Assembly: GCA_017558115.1 (NCBI GenBank)
Contig: JAFYWG010000036.1
Location: forward strand, 1-56,535
Reading direction: 5' to 3'
Origin: Alistipes sp.
Lineage (GTDB): Bacteria; Bacteroidota; Bacteroidia; Bacteroidales; Rikenellaceae
Length of the DNA: 56,535 nt
The notes under the pieces are model-generated. The model was given only the letters and a program-made list of their open reading frames with translations, was not told where the DNA came from and ran no database searches. Shown in pieces: positions 19,041-29,151 of the stretch. Both the position numbers and the translations under genes were made by a program. The first letter of the stretch is position 1; the number at the start of each line of letters is the position of its first letter.

Positions 19041-19302
19041 TCGTACCTTTAACTCCTTAAATTCCATACTCCCTATTTACTCCCTCAATAGAGCCCCAAA
19101 GAAGCCATAGTCCCTATTGTATTTTTCTCCCTTATATACCGCTCTGTATGAACCTACCTAACTATATAACAATCTGTAACTAATTCTCCGATTTTTTCTT
19201 TGTTGGTTCAGTTTTTTTTTATACCTTTACATAAAATATGGGCATACTATCCCAATGCCTATTATAGGATCGATTTACAACATAAAATAAGATATACACA
19301 CT
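19041..19302 (+). promoter_or_regulatory. Upstream region and promoter of the Srf-like unit
   Basis: No gene. 19047-19090 is a half copy of the 9-base-period element (TTAACTCCT, TAAATTCCA, TACTCCCTA, TTTACTCCC). TTTG (19199-19202), a 19-base spacer and TACCTTTA (19222-19229) make a near-consensus Bacteroidetes promoter, with a start near 19233. The mRNA would then begin with a 7-pair hairpin TGGGCAT/ATGCCTA (19239-19261), a form that often protects 5' ends. The leader is about 70 bases long. Confidence 0.65.
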
Positions 19303-22300
19303 ATGGAGAACCTAACACTGATTGCTAACTCGGGTATCCAGATGCTTACGTTTAGACTTAAGCTAAATACCCAGGATAAATTTAAGATGTGGTTCCGCGA
19401 GTGGTACGACACGAGCAATGGACAGTGGCGCTTGGAGCTTGCCCACGAGGTAAACACTGAGGATAGCGTGCTCTTCTACGATAAGCACGAACTCTTCGAT
19501 GGCGGTTATCTGAACGACCCATCCATAGAGTACGACCCCGTAGAACTTCGCAACGAGGGCATCAACCCCTTGCGCATTGACGACGAGATGTGCGAGAATG
19601 TAAGAGGCGAGCTCTACAAGATGACGTTTGCCGATAAGCACAACGCCTTCCGCAGCTTAGAGAATAAGTGGTTGCCCATACCATACTTCTTCAAACGCAC
19701 TGAGAAGCGCTTTAAGTTCAGCCCTATGAACTGGTCGCGCGTGAAGTTTGTGCCCCGCGCAACATCTACCACAGAGATGGAGTACGATGTAATCCTCGCC
19801 TTCGACACGCGTGCAGGCTATGAGTCGGATAAGTACAACGAGTTCCCCGTATTCCCCGATCAGTATTGCTCGGAGATGAGTTTCGCGCTTTGCGATAACG
19901 AGTTCTTCCTTATGGACTACTGCTCATCGCAGGAGAATTGGAGCTACATCAACGAGTATATCTTTAAGCTCATTCACCCAACGCTCAACAATGTATCGCA
20001 GATTAAGGGTGCCAATGTGCATAAGATGTCGTACATTGCATCGTACATCTTCTTTGTCAACTACTTGGCGCAGAATAAGCTTCTGCCAATGGTTAAGTTG
20101 TACAAGGATAAGGATGTCGAGATTCGTAATGTGGATATGGTTATCGACATCGGTAACTCACGCACTACGGCGCTCGTCATCGAGGATAACTCAAACTTCA
20201 ATCAGGTTAAGCCTCTTAGCCTCATAGATTTCACAGACCTCTTGCAGGAGGGCGACCAGGGTAGCATAATCCGCACATACAACGAGCCATTCGATATGCG
20301 CTTAGCATTTAGAAAGGTGGACTTTGGAGCCTTTGGCATCAACGACAGTAAGCAGTTTGTGTACCCCAGCTTTATTCGTCTTGGCCAGGAGGCAAGCACT
20401 CTTATCCACCGCGCTTGTAGCTCGGCATGGGAGGAGGAGACGCTCTCTACATACTCAAGCCCCAAGCGCTATCTTTGGGATGGCAAGCCAAGCAAGAAGG
20501 AGTGGGAGTTTATGGTGTTGCCTGGTGAGGAGAACGACCATATCCTCAATATCCGTGGCATCAGCTCACTGCTTATGAGCGATGGTAGGTTAGATATTAC
20601 TGGCGCAAGTGGAGGCCGCACTTCGCACTACTCGCGTCGCAGCCTTATGACATTCGCCTTCTTGGAGATGCTTACGCAGGCAAATACTCAGATTAATAGC
20701 GAGCCATATCGCACTGATGTGGGTTGGAAGACACAACCTCGCAAGCTAAAGCGTATCATCGTGACATGTCCTACGGCGATGTCTAAGATTGAGCGCGAGG
20801 CACTTGTTAAGTGTGCTAAGGATGCTGTTACACTCTACGGCAGATTTATCTATGGCGATAACGCCCCAGTCATCGATATCATACCCGCTGTGCGCTCGAT
20901 GAGGGATAGCGACGGCTCGTGGTACTACGATGAGGCAACATGCGCGCAGCTCGTATATATCTATGGCGAGATTGGCCATAAGTACAAGGGCGTGTGCAGC
21001 GAGTTCTTCAATCTCTACGGCAAAGTGACCGAGGGTAGTGCCCTTCCAACGCTCACCGTAGGTTCGTTGGATATCGGTGCGGGTACCTCTGACCTTATGA
21101 TAAGTGAGTACTCATATGTTAAGAGCGATCTGACTACCATCACTCCAGATCCAAAGTTCTACGACAGCTTCTACTTCGCGGGTGACGACATGATGAAGGC
21201 CCTTGTGAAGAATGTTATGTTGCTCGATGAGAAGCATAGTGCCTTTAGAAAGGCTCTGCGCCACCTCGATGCTGTGGAGTACCGCCAGAAGATTAAGAAC
21301 TTCTTTGGTCTCGACTACAATGGTCAGACCATCGCCGACCGCATTGCGCGCCGCGACTTTAACATACAGTACTCTGTGCCGCTTATGACCCACTTCTTGG
21401 AGCTGGCGTCAAACGATAGCGGCAGTTGCATTGTGCGCTACGAGGATGTGTTCAAGAAGAATCAGCCTAACCCACGTGTTGTTGAGGACTTCAAAAAGCG
21501 TGTGGGCATCGACATCACAACGCTCAGCTGGGAGTACAACAAGGAGTTTGTTGCCGACATCATCTCGAAGGAGTTTGAGCCTCTGTTGAAGAAGATTGCA
21601 GCGATGTTCTTCGCATACTCGTGCGATGTTATCCTTCTCTCGGGACGTCCATCGTCGCTGCCAGCTATTCGCAATATCTTCCTCAAGTACTACCCCGTAT
21701 CGCCCAATAGGCTTATCACGCTCAACAACTACTATGTTGGCGACTGGTATCCCTTCTGCCAGAATACGGGATATATCACCAACCCAAAGACAATCGTGGC
21801 TATGGGTGGCGTCATTGGCCACTATGCCTCGGAGTTCTCCAACCTCGACAAGTTCTCTATCGACTTGGAGAAGCTTAAGAACAACCTTAAGTCTACGGTA
21901 AACTACATCGAGGCATCGCGCGATGGCCAGCCTATCGAGTACCTCATCACTCCCGAGAAGATGCAGGGCGAGCTCACCGTTAGCCGCATGCCCGATATGC
22001 TCACCGTACGCCAGTTTGGCTTGGCTACATACCCCTCGCGTGCACTCTACTCCATCGACTTCAACTATATGAAGCTCGTAAATAAGATTCGCAACCGCGC
22101 GTTGGATGCTGGCGAAAACCCCTCGGATGCTGCGGTGCAGTCTATGGCAAACGAGGAGATTGAGGGCTTGAAGAAGCGTATGCCCTTCAAGATCACTATC
22201 GATCGCGACCCCGATAACAAGGAGGAACTCTCGATAAGTGCTATTGTAGATAGAAATGGCACTGAGCTCTCGGATAGCAGCATCGAGATAAACATCCAGA

Positions 22301-22353
22301 GCTTGGGTATCGACGATCAGTATTGGTTGGACTCTGGTGCCTTCGATTTTTAA
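19303..22353 (+). CDS. SrfB-like actin/Hsp70-fold ATPase
   Basis: 1,016 residues, close to the length of the SrfB 'virulence factor' family (Pfam SrfB). It has the marks of an actin/Hsp70-fold ATPase: phosphate loop 1 DIGNSRTTALVIE (from Asp282), phosphate loop 2 SLDIGAGTSDLM (from Asp590) and an adenosine motif LLSGRPSSLP (778-787) followed by NYYVGDWYPF and NPKTIVAMGG, which match the SrfB C-terminal pattern. The first 280 residues form an extra domain without TM segments or signal peptide, so it should be cytosolic. It heads a seven-gene unit and is followed 27 bases later by the SrfC-like gene, the same B-C order as in enterobacterial srfABC. Family assignment is firm; function is not known. 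Confidence 0.85.
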   Translation: MENLTLIANSGIQMLTFRLKLNTQDKFKMWFREWYDTSNGQWRLELAHEVNTEDSVLFYDKHELFDGGYLNDPSIEYDPVELRNEGINPLRIDDEMCENVRGELYKMTFADKHNAFRSLENKWLPIPYFFKRTEKRFKFSPMNWSRVKFVPRATSTTEMEYDVILAFDTRAGYESDKYNEFPVFPDQYCSEMSFALCDNEFFLMDYCSSQENWSYINEYIFKLIHPTLNNVSQIKGANVHKMSYIASYIFFVNYLAQNKLLPMVKLYKDKDVEIRNVDMVIDIGNSRTTALVIEDNSNFNQVKPLSLIDFTDLLQEGDQGSIIRTYNEPFDMRLAFRKVDFGAFGINDSKQFVYPSFIRLGQEASTLIHRACSSAWEEETLSTYSSPKRYLWDGKPSKKEWEFMVLPGEENDHILNIRGISSLLMSDGRLDITGASGGRTSHYSRRSLMTFAFLEMLTQANTQINSEPYRTDVGWKTQPRKLKRIIVTCPTAMSKIEREALVKCAKDAVTLYGRFIYGDNAPVIDIIPAVRSMRDSDGSWYYDEATCAQLVYIYGEIGHKYKGVCSEFFNLYGKVTEGSALPTLTVGSLDIGAGTSDLMISEYSYVKSDLTTITPDPKFYDSFYFAGDDMMKALVKNVMLLDEKHSAFRKALRHLDAVEYRQKIKNFFGLDYNGQTIADRIARRDFNIQYSVPLMTHFLELASNDSGSCIVRYEDVFKKNQPNPRVVEDFKKRVGIDITTLSWEYNKEFVADIISKEFEPLLKKIAAMFFAYSCDVILLSGRPSSLPAIRNIFLKYYPVSPNRLITLNNYYVGDWYPFCQNTGYITNPKTIVAMGGVIGHYASEFSNLDKFSIDLEKLKNNLKSTVNYIEASRDGQPIEYLITPEKMQGELTVSRMPDMLTVRQFGLATYPSRALYSIDFNYMKLVNKIRNRALDAGENPSDAAVQSMANEEIEGLKKRMPFKITIDRDPDNKEELSISAIVDRNGTELSDSSIEINIQSLGIDDQYWLDSGAFDF

Positions 22354-22380
22354 TGGTGGAACAATTTGAATTTGGTGTAT

Positions 22381-25197
22381 ATGACTAAAGATATTATCAC
22401 TAACCTCGACGTTATTAAGAGTTCTGTCGCATGGGCCGACAGATATGGTAAGGACTCCTTCCCACGCGAGGTATTTAAGAACTATCGTCGTAAGCTTAAG
22501 CGTATTGGCGAGGCCCTCTCGGAGAACTGCTCGGCTGCAGCCTATGGCGAGAGCCAGGTGGGTAAGTCCTACCTTATGAGCAGCCTGCTATCTACGCCCG
22601 ATGCCCCCTTTGTCATCGAGAATAATGGCGTGCGCTACAGCTTTATCGACCAGATAAACCCCAGTGGTGGTAACAACACTAAGCAGGAGTCTACAGGTGT
22701 CATCACACGCTTTACTATTCGACAGTCAAATGCTAATATGGCAGATTACGTGAGGGTTACAAACCTCTCGGTAGTAGATATCATCTTGCTCTTGGCCGAC
22801 TCCTACTACAACGATGTTAAGATACAGACCGATAGCGTGATGCTAAGCAGCGATATTGACAACGCTCTATCGCAGATGACAGACCTGTGGAGTTCTAAGT
22901 CGGTACTTTCGGAGACAATTACAGAGGATGACGTACGCGATATATGCGACTACCTCAACGAAATTATAGGTAACAATGCTGCCAACATCTGCAAGTCGAA
23001 CTTCTGCAAGGTTGTGGCTCCCGTGATCACGCATGTCGCGAGTGAAAACTGGGTTAACATCTTCGGTCTTATCTGGAATAACAACCCCGAGCTAAATCGC
23101 CTCTTTAGTACGCTTATCAACGAGTATCGCAAGCTCAACTTCGCAACAGAGGTATATGTGCCTTTCGATGCTGTGCTTAGAGATAAGGGTACGTTGCTTA
23201 AGATTGATTGGCTCGACTCGGTATGTGGTATCCACAAGGAGACTAACGATGATGTGCTCTACACCGACGTCTACGACGGCCAGGGCAATATCCTTGCAAA
23301 TGACTTTAGCAAGGCATATCTCTCGGCTTTGGTCGGTGAGCTTACGTTTGTGCTACCTGAGGATATCGCTGCGGAGCGTAAGTTTCTGAAAAAGATTGAC
23401 TTGTTGGATTTCCCAGGTGCTCGTTCGCGTGAGAAGATCAATGAGCAGCAGCTCGGCGAGGTGCTTCCCACTATTCTTCGCCGTGGTAAGGTAGCCTATC
23501 TCTTTAACAAGTATTCGCGCTCGTTAAAGATTAGCTCGGTGCTCTTCTGTCACCACAACGACCAGAAGACTGAGCCTACCATCGGTGCATCTATCCACAA
23601 CTGGATTGAGAACAACATAGGCGAGACTCCTGAGGTACGTGCAGGTATTCTCTCGCGTACGAATGGCATTGCGCCCCTATTCCTCATCTGCACAAAGTTT
23701 AATATCGACTTGGAGAAGACCAAGAATGATACACCCGATACTATCTCGAAGTTGGACGACCACTGGGCACGCTTCAATACCACCATCCCAAAGATTATTG
23801 AGCCCGAGAAGTGGCTTGATGAGTGGGTTACTGTGGGTGGTATGTTCACCTCGCCATGCTTCCAGAATGTATATTTGTTGCGCGACTTCTACTGGTCGGC
23901 AAAGAATCGTGTGTTCGATGGCTACAGCGAGCAACTTGGCACGGTGGAGAGTGCTGTGCACACATTCCCAGAGTACCCCAACTTCTTCTCAGACCTAAGA
24001 GATAGCTTCCTCGCTAATAGCTTTGTGCGCAAACACTTCGCTACGCCTCAGCAGGCATGGGATGATGTTGCAACGATTAATAACGATGGCTCAAAGGCTA
24101 TTATCCGCAATCTCGATGCGATTGCTGAGGTGCTCGATGATGCCCGCAAGGAGCGTTATATGCAGCAACTTAGAGAGATACGTAATGAGATAGTAAGCCG
24201 CCTTAGTGTATACTACGAGTCGGAGGATAAGGGTGATAACAACGTCAAGATTCGTAAGATTACGGGCGACATAAAGCTTAAGACGGAGTTTGCCTTTGGT
24301 GAGAAGCCCGAGCTCTTTGGTCGCATTATAGACAACCTTATGGTGTCGTCTACAGATATTCGTAGTATCGCCTACGATATCATGGTGCGCCATATCGAGG
24401 AGCCTCAGAGCGTTTCGTCAATAAAGATGATTCGTGCCTTCTGCGATATCGATATCAACGATCCACGCTCGGTAAATATCGACAAGTTGTGCAAGCGATA
24501 CAACAAGGAGGAGGGCGAACTTAAGAGTCTCTTTGAGGAGATGGGTGTTATGCTCGATGACATTATTTCGGATGAAAGCGAACTCCTTGCCACCATCCCA
24601 GATGTCATTGCTAAGCATATCATCGAGTACTGGAACAACCATATCAACGAGCAGGTTAAGCTTATGAGCGACGTGTTGCCACATGCCGACGAGATAGCAT
24701 TTATGATACTCACGTTGCTGAATAAGTTGGGTGTAAGACGTGCCATTGCCGACAAGATCAATACCTACTACGCTATCTTTGATATGAATGGTCTGCCCAA
24801 TGCCATTGCTGACTACGCCTCACTCACGCTCAACAACTTCGTGAGCACCGTAGGTCGTGATTACATGTCGGAGAGCGACATGGCAAACATCGCTCAGAAG
24901 GCTAAGAGTTGCCACCTCGACATCGACCTCTCGCCTGCGGCATCGAGCTCAAGCATCAAGCCACAGCCTCTGTTGGAGGTGCTCACGGCGCTCGACCAGT
25001 CGCGTGACGAGATGAATAGCTCGCGAATAGACCTCACTACGTTGAAGAAGTTGCCATTCTGGGATAGCTATCAGCGTTGGGAGAACTTCATCACCATTGG
25101 TCTATTGTATGCAAGCGACATCTCGCATGTAGACCCCGTGGCAAATGCTGCAATCAAGGAGATAATCGACACAAGTAGTAACCTTTATACAAGATAG
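22381..25197 (+). CDS. SrfC-like P-loop GTPase (putative virulence factor family)
   Basis: 938 residues from the ATG at 22381 (a TTG at 22366 would add five). The Walker A loop GESQVGKS is at 56-63, the switch II/Walker B motif LLDFPGARSR at 341-350 and a G4-like CTKFNID near residue 446, so it probably binds GTP. The long helical remainder recalls dynamin-like proteins, and the SrfC family (Virul_Fac in Pfam) is of this size. No TM or signal peptide. It ends 4 bases before the protease gene, so the two are probably translationally coupled. What it acts on is unknown. Confidence 0.82.
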   Translation: MTKDIITNLDVIKSSVAWADRYGKDSFPREVFKNYRRKLKRIGEALSENCSAAAYGESQVGKSYLMSSLLSTPDAPFVIENNGVRYSFIDQINPSGGNNTKQESTGVITRFTIRQSNANMADYVRVTNLSVVDIILLLADSYYNDVKIQTDSVMLSSDIDNALSQMTDLWSSKSVLSETITEDDVRDICDYLNEIIGNNAANICKSNFCKVVAPVITHVASENWVNIFGLIWNNNPELNRLFSTLINEYRKLNFATEVYVPFDAVLRDKGTLLKIDWLDSVCGIHKETNDDVLYTDVYDGQGNILANDFSKAYLSALVGELTFVLPEDIAAERKFLKKIDLLDFPGARSREKINEQQLGEVLPTILRRGKVAYLFNKYSRSLKISSVLFCHHNDQKTEPTIGASIHNWIENNIGETPEVRAGILSRTNGIAPLFLICTKFNIDLEKTKNDTPDTISKLDDHWARFNTTIPKIIEPEKWLDEWVTVGGMFTSPCFQNVYLLRDFYWSAKNRVFDGYSEQLGTVESAVHTFPEYPNFFSDLRDSFLANSFVRKHFATPQQAWDDVATINNDGSKAIIRNLDAIAEVLDDARKERYMQQLREIRNEIVSRLSVYYESEDKGDNNVKIRKITGDIKLKTEFAFGEKPELFGRIIDNLMVSSTDIRSIAYDIMVRHIEEPQSVSSIKMIRAFCDIDINDPRSVNIDKLCKRYNKEEGELKSLFEEMGVMLDDIISDESELLATIPDVIAKHIIEYWNNHINEQVKLMSDVLPHADEIAFMILTLLNKLGVRRAIADKINTYYAIFDMNGLPNAIADYASLTLNNFVSTVGRDYMSESDMANIAQKAKSCHLDIDLSPAASSSSIKPQPLLEVLTALDQSRDEMNSSRIDLTTLKKLPFWDSYQRWENFITIGLLYASDISHVDPVANAAIKEIIDTSSNLYTR

Positions 25198-25201
25198 GCG
25201 T

Positions 25202-28105
25202 ATGGCTGAACATACTCTCTATGGTAAAAGAAAACTCTGTTATACAGAGGTTACAGATTTCACCGATTTCCAGGGAATCGGTCGAGATCCACTATATAAG
25301 CGATTCGATAGTGTCTACGCTGTAATAGAGCGACATATAGCTCCCGAGTACAGAGACTTCCTCGCTCACCCCATCTATTCGGATGAGGACCAGATATTAT
25401 GGTATGTGCGCGAGTGGCATGGTACGCCAAGCCAGTATAACGAACTGTCCGACGCGGAGAGAGTGCGCTACGACGCTATCAAGCAAAAGACGATTGAGGT
25501 CTATAAGAAGGTACGTAACGAACTTTCGGGAGAGGATAAACAGATCCTCACTGGTGCCTTGCGCTTCATCGACGAGGACTTCATGTTCTGCTATGACGAT
25601 AAGGTTGTTTTGGTGGCGTGGGGCATGGTGCCCGACACCAATAAGCATATTGTCAAGGGCGCCGTTATGCACGACCTTAAGATTCAGAGCAGCCACAAGA
25701 TTAAGTTCATGGTGGGCGAGCATGGTACGCTTAAGGATAGACTCTCGGGCGTCGTAAGCCGCCCCGATGGCTCTACTCTCTCGTTTATAGACATTCCAGA
25801 GGTTAAACCAAATCGTGGCTATGCCTTCAAGTGCTGGGAGCCAAACCCTATAGGTGTGAAGGTGACAAGTGCCCTTACCTTCGTGGCGCAGTATGATGCT
25901 GTAGATGTTGAGGAGGAGGTCGTTGTGGAGCGTGCAAACGTGACGTTTGTGGCAGAAGAGGGTGGTGTGCTCGATGGTGAGTGCTCCATCAAGGTAGATA
26001 AGGGTTTGTGTATCGACCCCATGCTCATACCTCGTGTTGTGCCCAATCCTGGCTACTCGTTTGCAGGTTGGAATATAGAGCCTTATGGCGCTATCAACGA
26101 GGATGTGACATTCCGAGCAGAGTTTAAGCGCGATGATGTCACATGCCGCTTTATTGCTGGCGATGAGGGTGTACTTAATGGTAACTCTATTGTCACACTC
26201 CCATATGGTACCGTGCTTACAAGTGAGCATGTGCCCACGGTAGAGCCCAAGCGTGCCTATGAGTTCCTTGGCTGGGATAGGACGCCCGTAGGCATGGAAC
26301 TGACTGGTGAGGAGTGCTTCAAGGCGCAGTATAAGAAGATACCATGGTATAAGCGCTTCTGGCGTTGGCTAACACGCAATGGTTGCCTATGGTGGCTGTT
26401 GTGGATATTGTTGGCAATACTCCTTACATGGTTGTGCATCTATCTGTTTGATGGTTGTGAGCGACGTCGTAGTGTATCGAAAACAGATGTGATTGAACTT
26501 CCTAAAAAGAAGACCCCAGATGGAGATATCATCGACGACAATGGCCCAATTAAGGGTATTGTGGATGATGAAGGTAACCTCCCTGATGAGGTTATCGTAG
26601 CACCTATCGTGGGTGATGACGGCGAGCAGCCTCCAATAATTACAAATCCAGGTGCTCCCGACATCATCGCTAACCGCTTGAATGTATACTTTGAGAAAGC
26701 CGATGTCAACCTTGACCAGTTTGTTAAGGATATGAAGAGCTTCTATGATGAGGAGCAGTGCAAGGCCATCGGTGTGGATAGGCATGTGCCTATGATACAG
26801 CTGCTTATCGATGAACGTCTACGTGATAAAATCCGAGAGGAACTTCCTCAACACCTTAGTGGCTACGAGTTCTTTATCGTTGACGAGGCTATCTTCTCGT
26901 TGGTAGGTAGCCATAGTAGTGATGTTGTAAGTGCTGGCTGGCACCTCGATGCAATCGACGTTGAGGAGGGTTGGGAGATAACGAAGGGTGATCCCAATCT
27001 TATCGTTGCAGTTGTTGACGACGGCATCGACGCTACGCACGAGATACTCAAGGGTAGAATCGTAAAACCCTACAACGTCTTTACTAAGGATAATAGATTG
27101 AGCACAGGTTCGGGCCATGGTACTCACGTAGCAGGCTTGGCTGTGGGTTCGGATATAAAGTTCGATGAGGGTGTGTCAGGCGTTGCGCCCAACTGTAAGC
27201 TTATGCCTGTTCAGGTATTCGACAACGAGTACTGCACATTCTCGTCTTTAACAAGCGGTATCATGTATGCCATCCACAATGGTGCAAGCGTGGTGAACGT
27301 GTCGGTAGGACCCAACTTCAATGGTCTCGATATGTTGCCTGACTCACAGCAGCGTGGCATCGCAGATACGATGTTTAAGAACGAGGAGGCTGTGTGGCGT
27401 CGCATTATCAATGTGGCGAACGAGCATAACGTTATCATCGTATTCGCCGTAGGTAACAACCATATCTTGGCTACGATACCTCCCGAGAACCGCACAAACT
27501 ACACCATAAATGTTGCGGCCGTAGATAGCAACATTCGCGAAACGGACTTCACAAACCACGGTGAGGGATCTAACATATCTGCTCCAGGTCAAGGTATTCT
27601 AAGTTCAGTGCCACGCAGTGACTATGCTGTATTTGATGGCACCAGCATGGCGGCGCCTATCGTGGCGGGTACTGTGGCGTTGATGAGAAGCTGTGACCCC
27701 GATATCACTGTCAGCGAGGTTTTGTCCATCTTGCAGAGGACGGGTGAATTGGTGTCAAATCGCATACCCCCTATGGTTCAGGTAGACGATGCACTTATAG
27801 CTCTTACAACTGGTGTCTTCCCCGATCGTTCAAGGGATGTAGGTAATGGTGGTGTTACGCCGGGTAATGGTGGTAGTACCCCAGGTACTGGTATCGGCAC
27901 AGCACCAGGCAATGGTAGCGGTGTAGTTCCAGGCAATGGTGGTGGTTGCGCCCCAGGTAATGGAACTGTTGTCACTCCTGGCAATGGCACTACAATACCA
28001 GTAGACCCAGGTGCAGGTGACGACTACGAACGCATCCGACGCCTTATCGAGGAGTATAAGCGCAAGATTGCAGAATTAGAGAAACTACTTCCTGAAAATA
28101 AATAA
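25202..28105 (+). CDS. Membrane-anchored subtilisin-like protease with a possible SrfA-like N-terminus
   Basis: 967 residues. Residues 1-160 are a soluble domain ending in a strand-WG motif (VVLVAWGM) that resembles the start of SrfA-family proteins; this match is tentative. Three repeats of about 65 residues (166-232, 245-310, 313-377) each end in a GYxFxxW and FxAxYK/F pattern like InlB B-type repeats. A TM segment lies at 394-416, after a basic KRFWRWLTRN. The S8 peptidase domain follows at about 570-870, with the complete set Asp606 (VVDDGID), His639 (GHGTHVAG), Asn752 (VGNN) and Ser815 (GTSMAAP). A tail of PGNG repeats (about 882-935) leads to a short coiled coil. No N-terminal signal peptide, so the TM is probably the anchor, with the protease outside the cytoplasm. 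Confidence 0.85.
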   Translation: MAEHTLYGKRKLCYTEVTDFTDFQGIGRDPLYKRFDSVYAVIERHIAPEYRDFLAHPIYSDEDQILWYVREWHGTPSQYNELSDAERVRYDAIKQKTIEVYKKVRNELSGEDKQILTGALRFIDEDFMFCYDDKVVLVAWGMVPDTNKHIVKGAVMHDLKIQSSHKIKFMVGEHGTLKDRLSGVVSRPDGSTLSFIDIPEVKPNRGYAFKCWEPNPIGVKVTSALTFVAQYDAVDVEEEVVVERANVTFVAEEGGVLDGECSIKVDKGLCIDPMLIPRVVPNPGYSFAGWNIEPYGAINEDVTFRAEFKRDDVTCRFIAGDEGVLNGNSIVTLPYGTVLTSEHVPTVEPKRAYEFLGWDRTPVGMELTGEECFKAQYKKIPWYKRFWRWLTRNGCLWWLLWILLAILLTWLCIYLFDGCERRRSVSKTDVIELPKKKTPDGDIIDDNGPIKGIVDDEGNLPDEVIVAPIVGDDGEQPPIITNPGAPDIIANRLNVYFEKADVNLDQFVKDMKSFYDEEQCKAIGVDRHVPMIQLLIDERLRDKIREELPQHLSGYEFFIVDEAIFSLVGSHSSDVVSAGWHLDAIDVEEGWEITKGDPNLIVAVVDDGIDATHEILKGRIVKPYNVFTKDNRLSTGSGHGTHVAGLAVGSDIKFDEGVSGVAPNCKLMPVQVFDNEYCTFSSLTSGIMYAIHNGASVVNVSVGPNFNGLDMLPDSQQRGIADTMFKNEEAVWRRIINVANEHNVIIVFAVGNNHILATIPPENRTNYTINVAAVDSNIRETDFTNHGEGSNISAPGQGILSSVPRSDYAVFDGTSMAAPIVAGTVALMRSCDPDITVSEVLSILQRTGELVSNRIPPMVQVDDALIALTTGVFPDRSRDVGNGGVTPGNGGSTPGTGIGTAPGNGSGVVPGNGGGCAPGNGTVVTPGNGTTIPVDPGAGDDYERIRRLIEEYKRKIAELEKLLPENK

Positions 28106-28116
28106 AAGAGAGAGAT

Positions 28117-29124
28117 ATGGCAATTAATGAAACACTAAAATTTTCGTGGGGACATATCATAGCCTTCGTGGCGCTGATATTTATCAGTTATGTCTCATTT
28201 ATGGGTATTACATACCTTACCGATGGTAATTTTATCTTTGCAGGTATTGGTGTAGTGGTTATAGACCTGATACTCATCCTATTCTTTATCGTGCCCCAGA
28301 TTCTCAAAGCTACAGATGCTAAGTTCGACCGTAGGATAATCTTCGAGCGTATACTCATCTGTGCTGCTCCCATATTCTTTGTGGTGGTTATGGTCCCCTA
28401 CGCACACTTCTGGACAGTCTTTAAGAATAGAGAGGTAATCGAGAAGACCTTCTCGGAGTCGTTGGAGACAACTAAGGGCATGTTCGACTCTTACGAGGAG
28501 TATGCCGAGGCTCGTGTTAGGGCATACAGCGACTCGCTCACCGTAAGATATTACGACACTGTGGCTATGCGCAATCCTCAGGAGATGCGTTGCTTGAACC
28601 AGGTAGAGGCGTTGAGCCTCCAGCTCAAGTCCGATAACTTCGACAATCTCAAGGCTACAGCAGTAGAGTGGGTAGATGACGCTGCAGGTACTACCGTGTG
28701 GAACGTATTTAAGATTGGTAACCTTAAGACCATCGAGAAGTCTCTCGATGATTGGAATAGCTCGTTGACAGAGTTCTCGAAGAAGAAGATGACGGATGAG
28801 AGCGCAAATGTCAAGGCTTTCACATCAGAAGATAAGAGCGTGATGGCAGCGAAGGAGAAGTTTAACACACTTCGCTCGATTTACACCTCGGTGAAGGTAC
28901 CTACAATTATTGCTATTGGCGTAGCGGTGTTGCTCTATGCAATGCTTATGTTCCCCTACTTTATTCAGAACCGTAATACCAAGAGTATATATAGCCTCTT
29001 TGGCAATGAGCGCAGTAAGAAATCAGCAAAGAGTGCAAAGCCTAAAAAGGAGGGCAATGAAATCACATTTGTAGAGGATGGCTCATCATCTAACAAGGGA
29101 GACTACGACTCATTTACAATATAA
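28117..29124 (+). CDS. Four-TM membrane protein of the Srf-like unit
   Basis: 335 residues, family not recognised. Three TM segments lie near 13-35, 40-63 and 76-98; a soluble loop of about 160 residues rich in Glu, Lys and Ser follows, then a fourth TM near 262-284 and a basic, serine-rich tail (KSAKSAKPKKEG). With three N-terminal crossings and one more, both ends would lie on the same side, and the positive tail suggests the cytoplasm, leaving the big loop outside. It starts 11 bases after the protease gene. A scaffold or partner of the protease is plausible but unproven. Confidence 0.75.
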   Translation: MAINETLKFSWGHIIAFVALIFISYVSFMGITYLTDGNFIFAGIGVVVIDLILILFFIVPQILKATDAKFDRRIIFERILICAAPIFFVVVMVPYAHFWTVFKNREVIEKTFSESLETTKGMFDSYEEYAEARVRAYSDSLTVRYYDTVAMRNPQEMRCLNQVEALSLQLKSDNFDNLKATAVEWVDDAAGTTVWNVFKIGNLKTIEKSLDDWNSSLTEFSKKKMTDESANVKAFTSEDKSVMAAKEKFNTLRSIYTSVKVPTIIAIGVAVLLYAMLMFPYFIQNRNTKSIYSLFGNERSKKSAKSAKPKKEGNEITFVEDGSSSNKGDYDSFTI

Positions 29125-29151
29125 CTAACGCAAACACACTAACACAACAAT

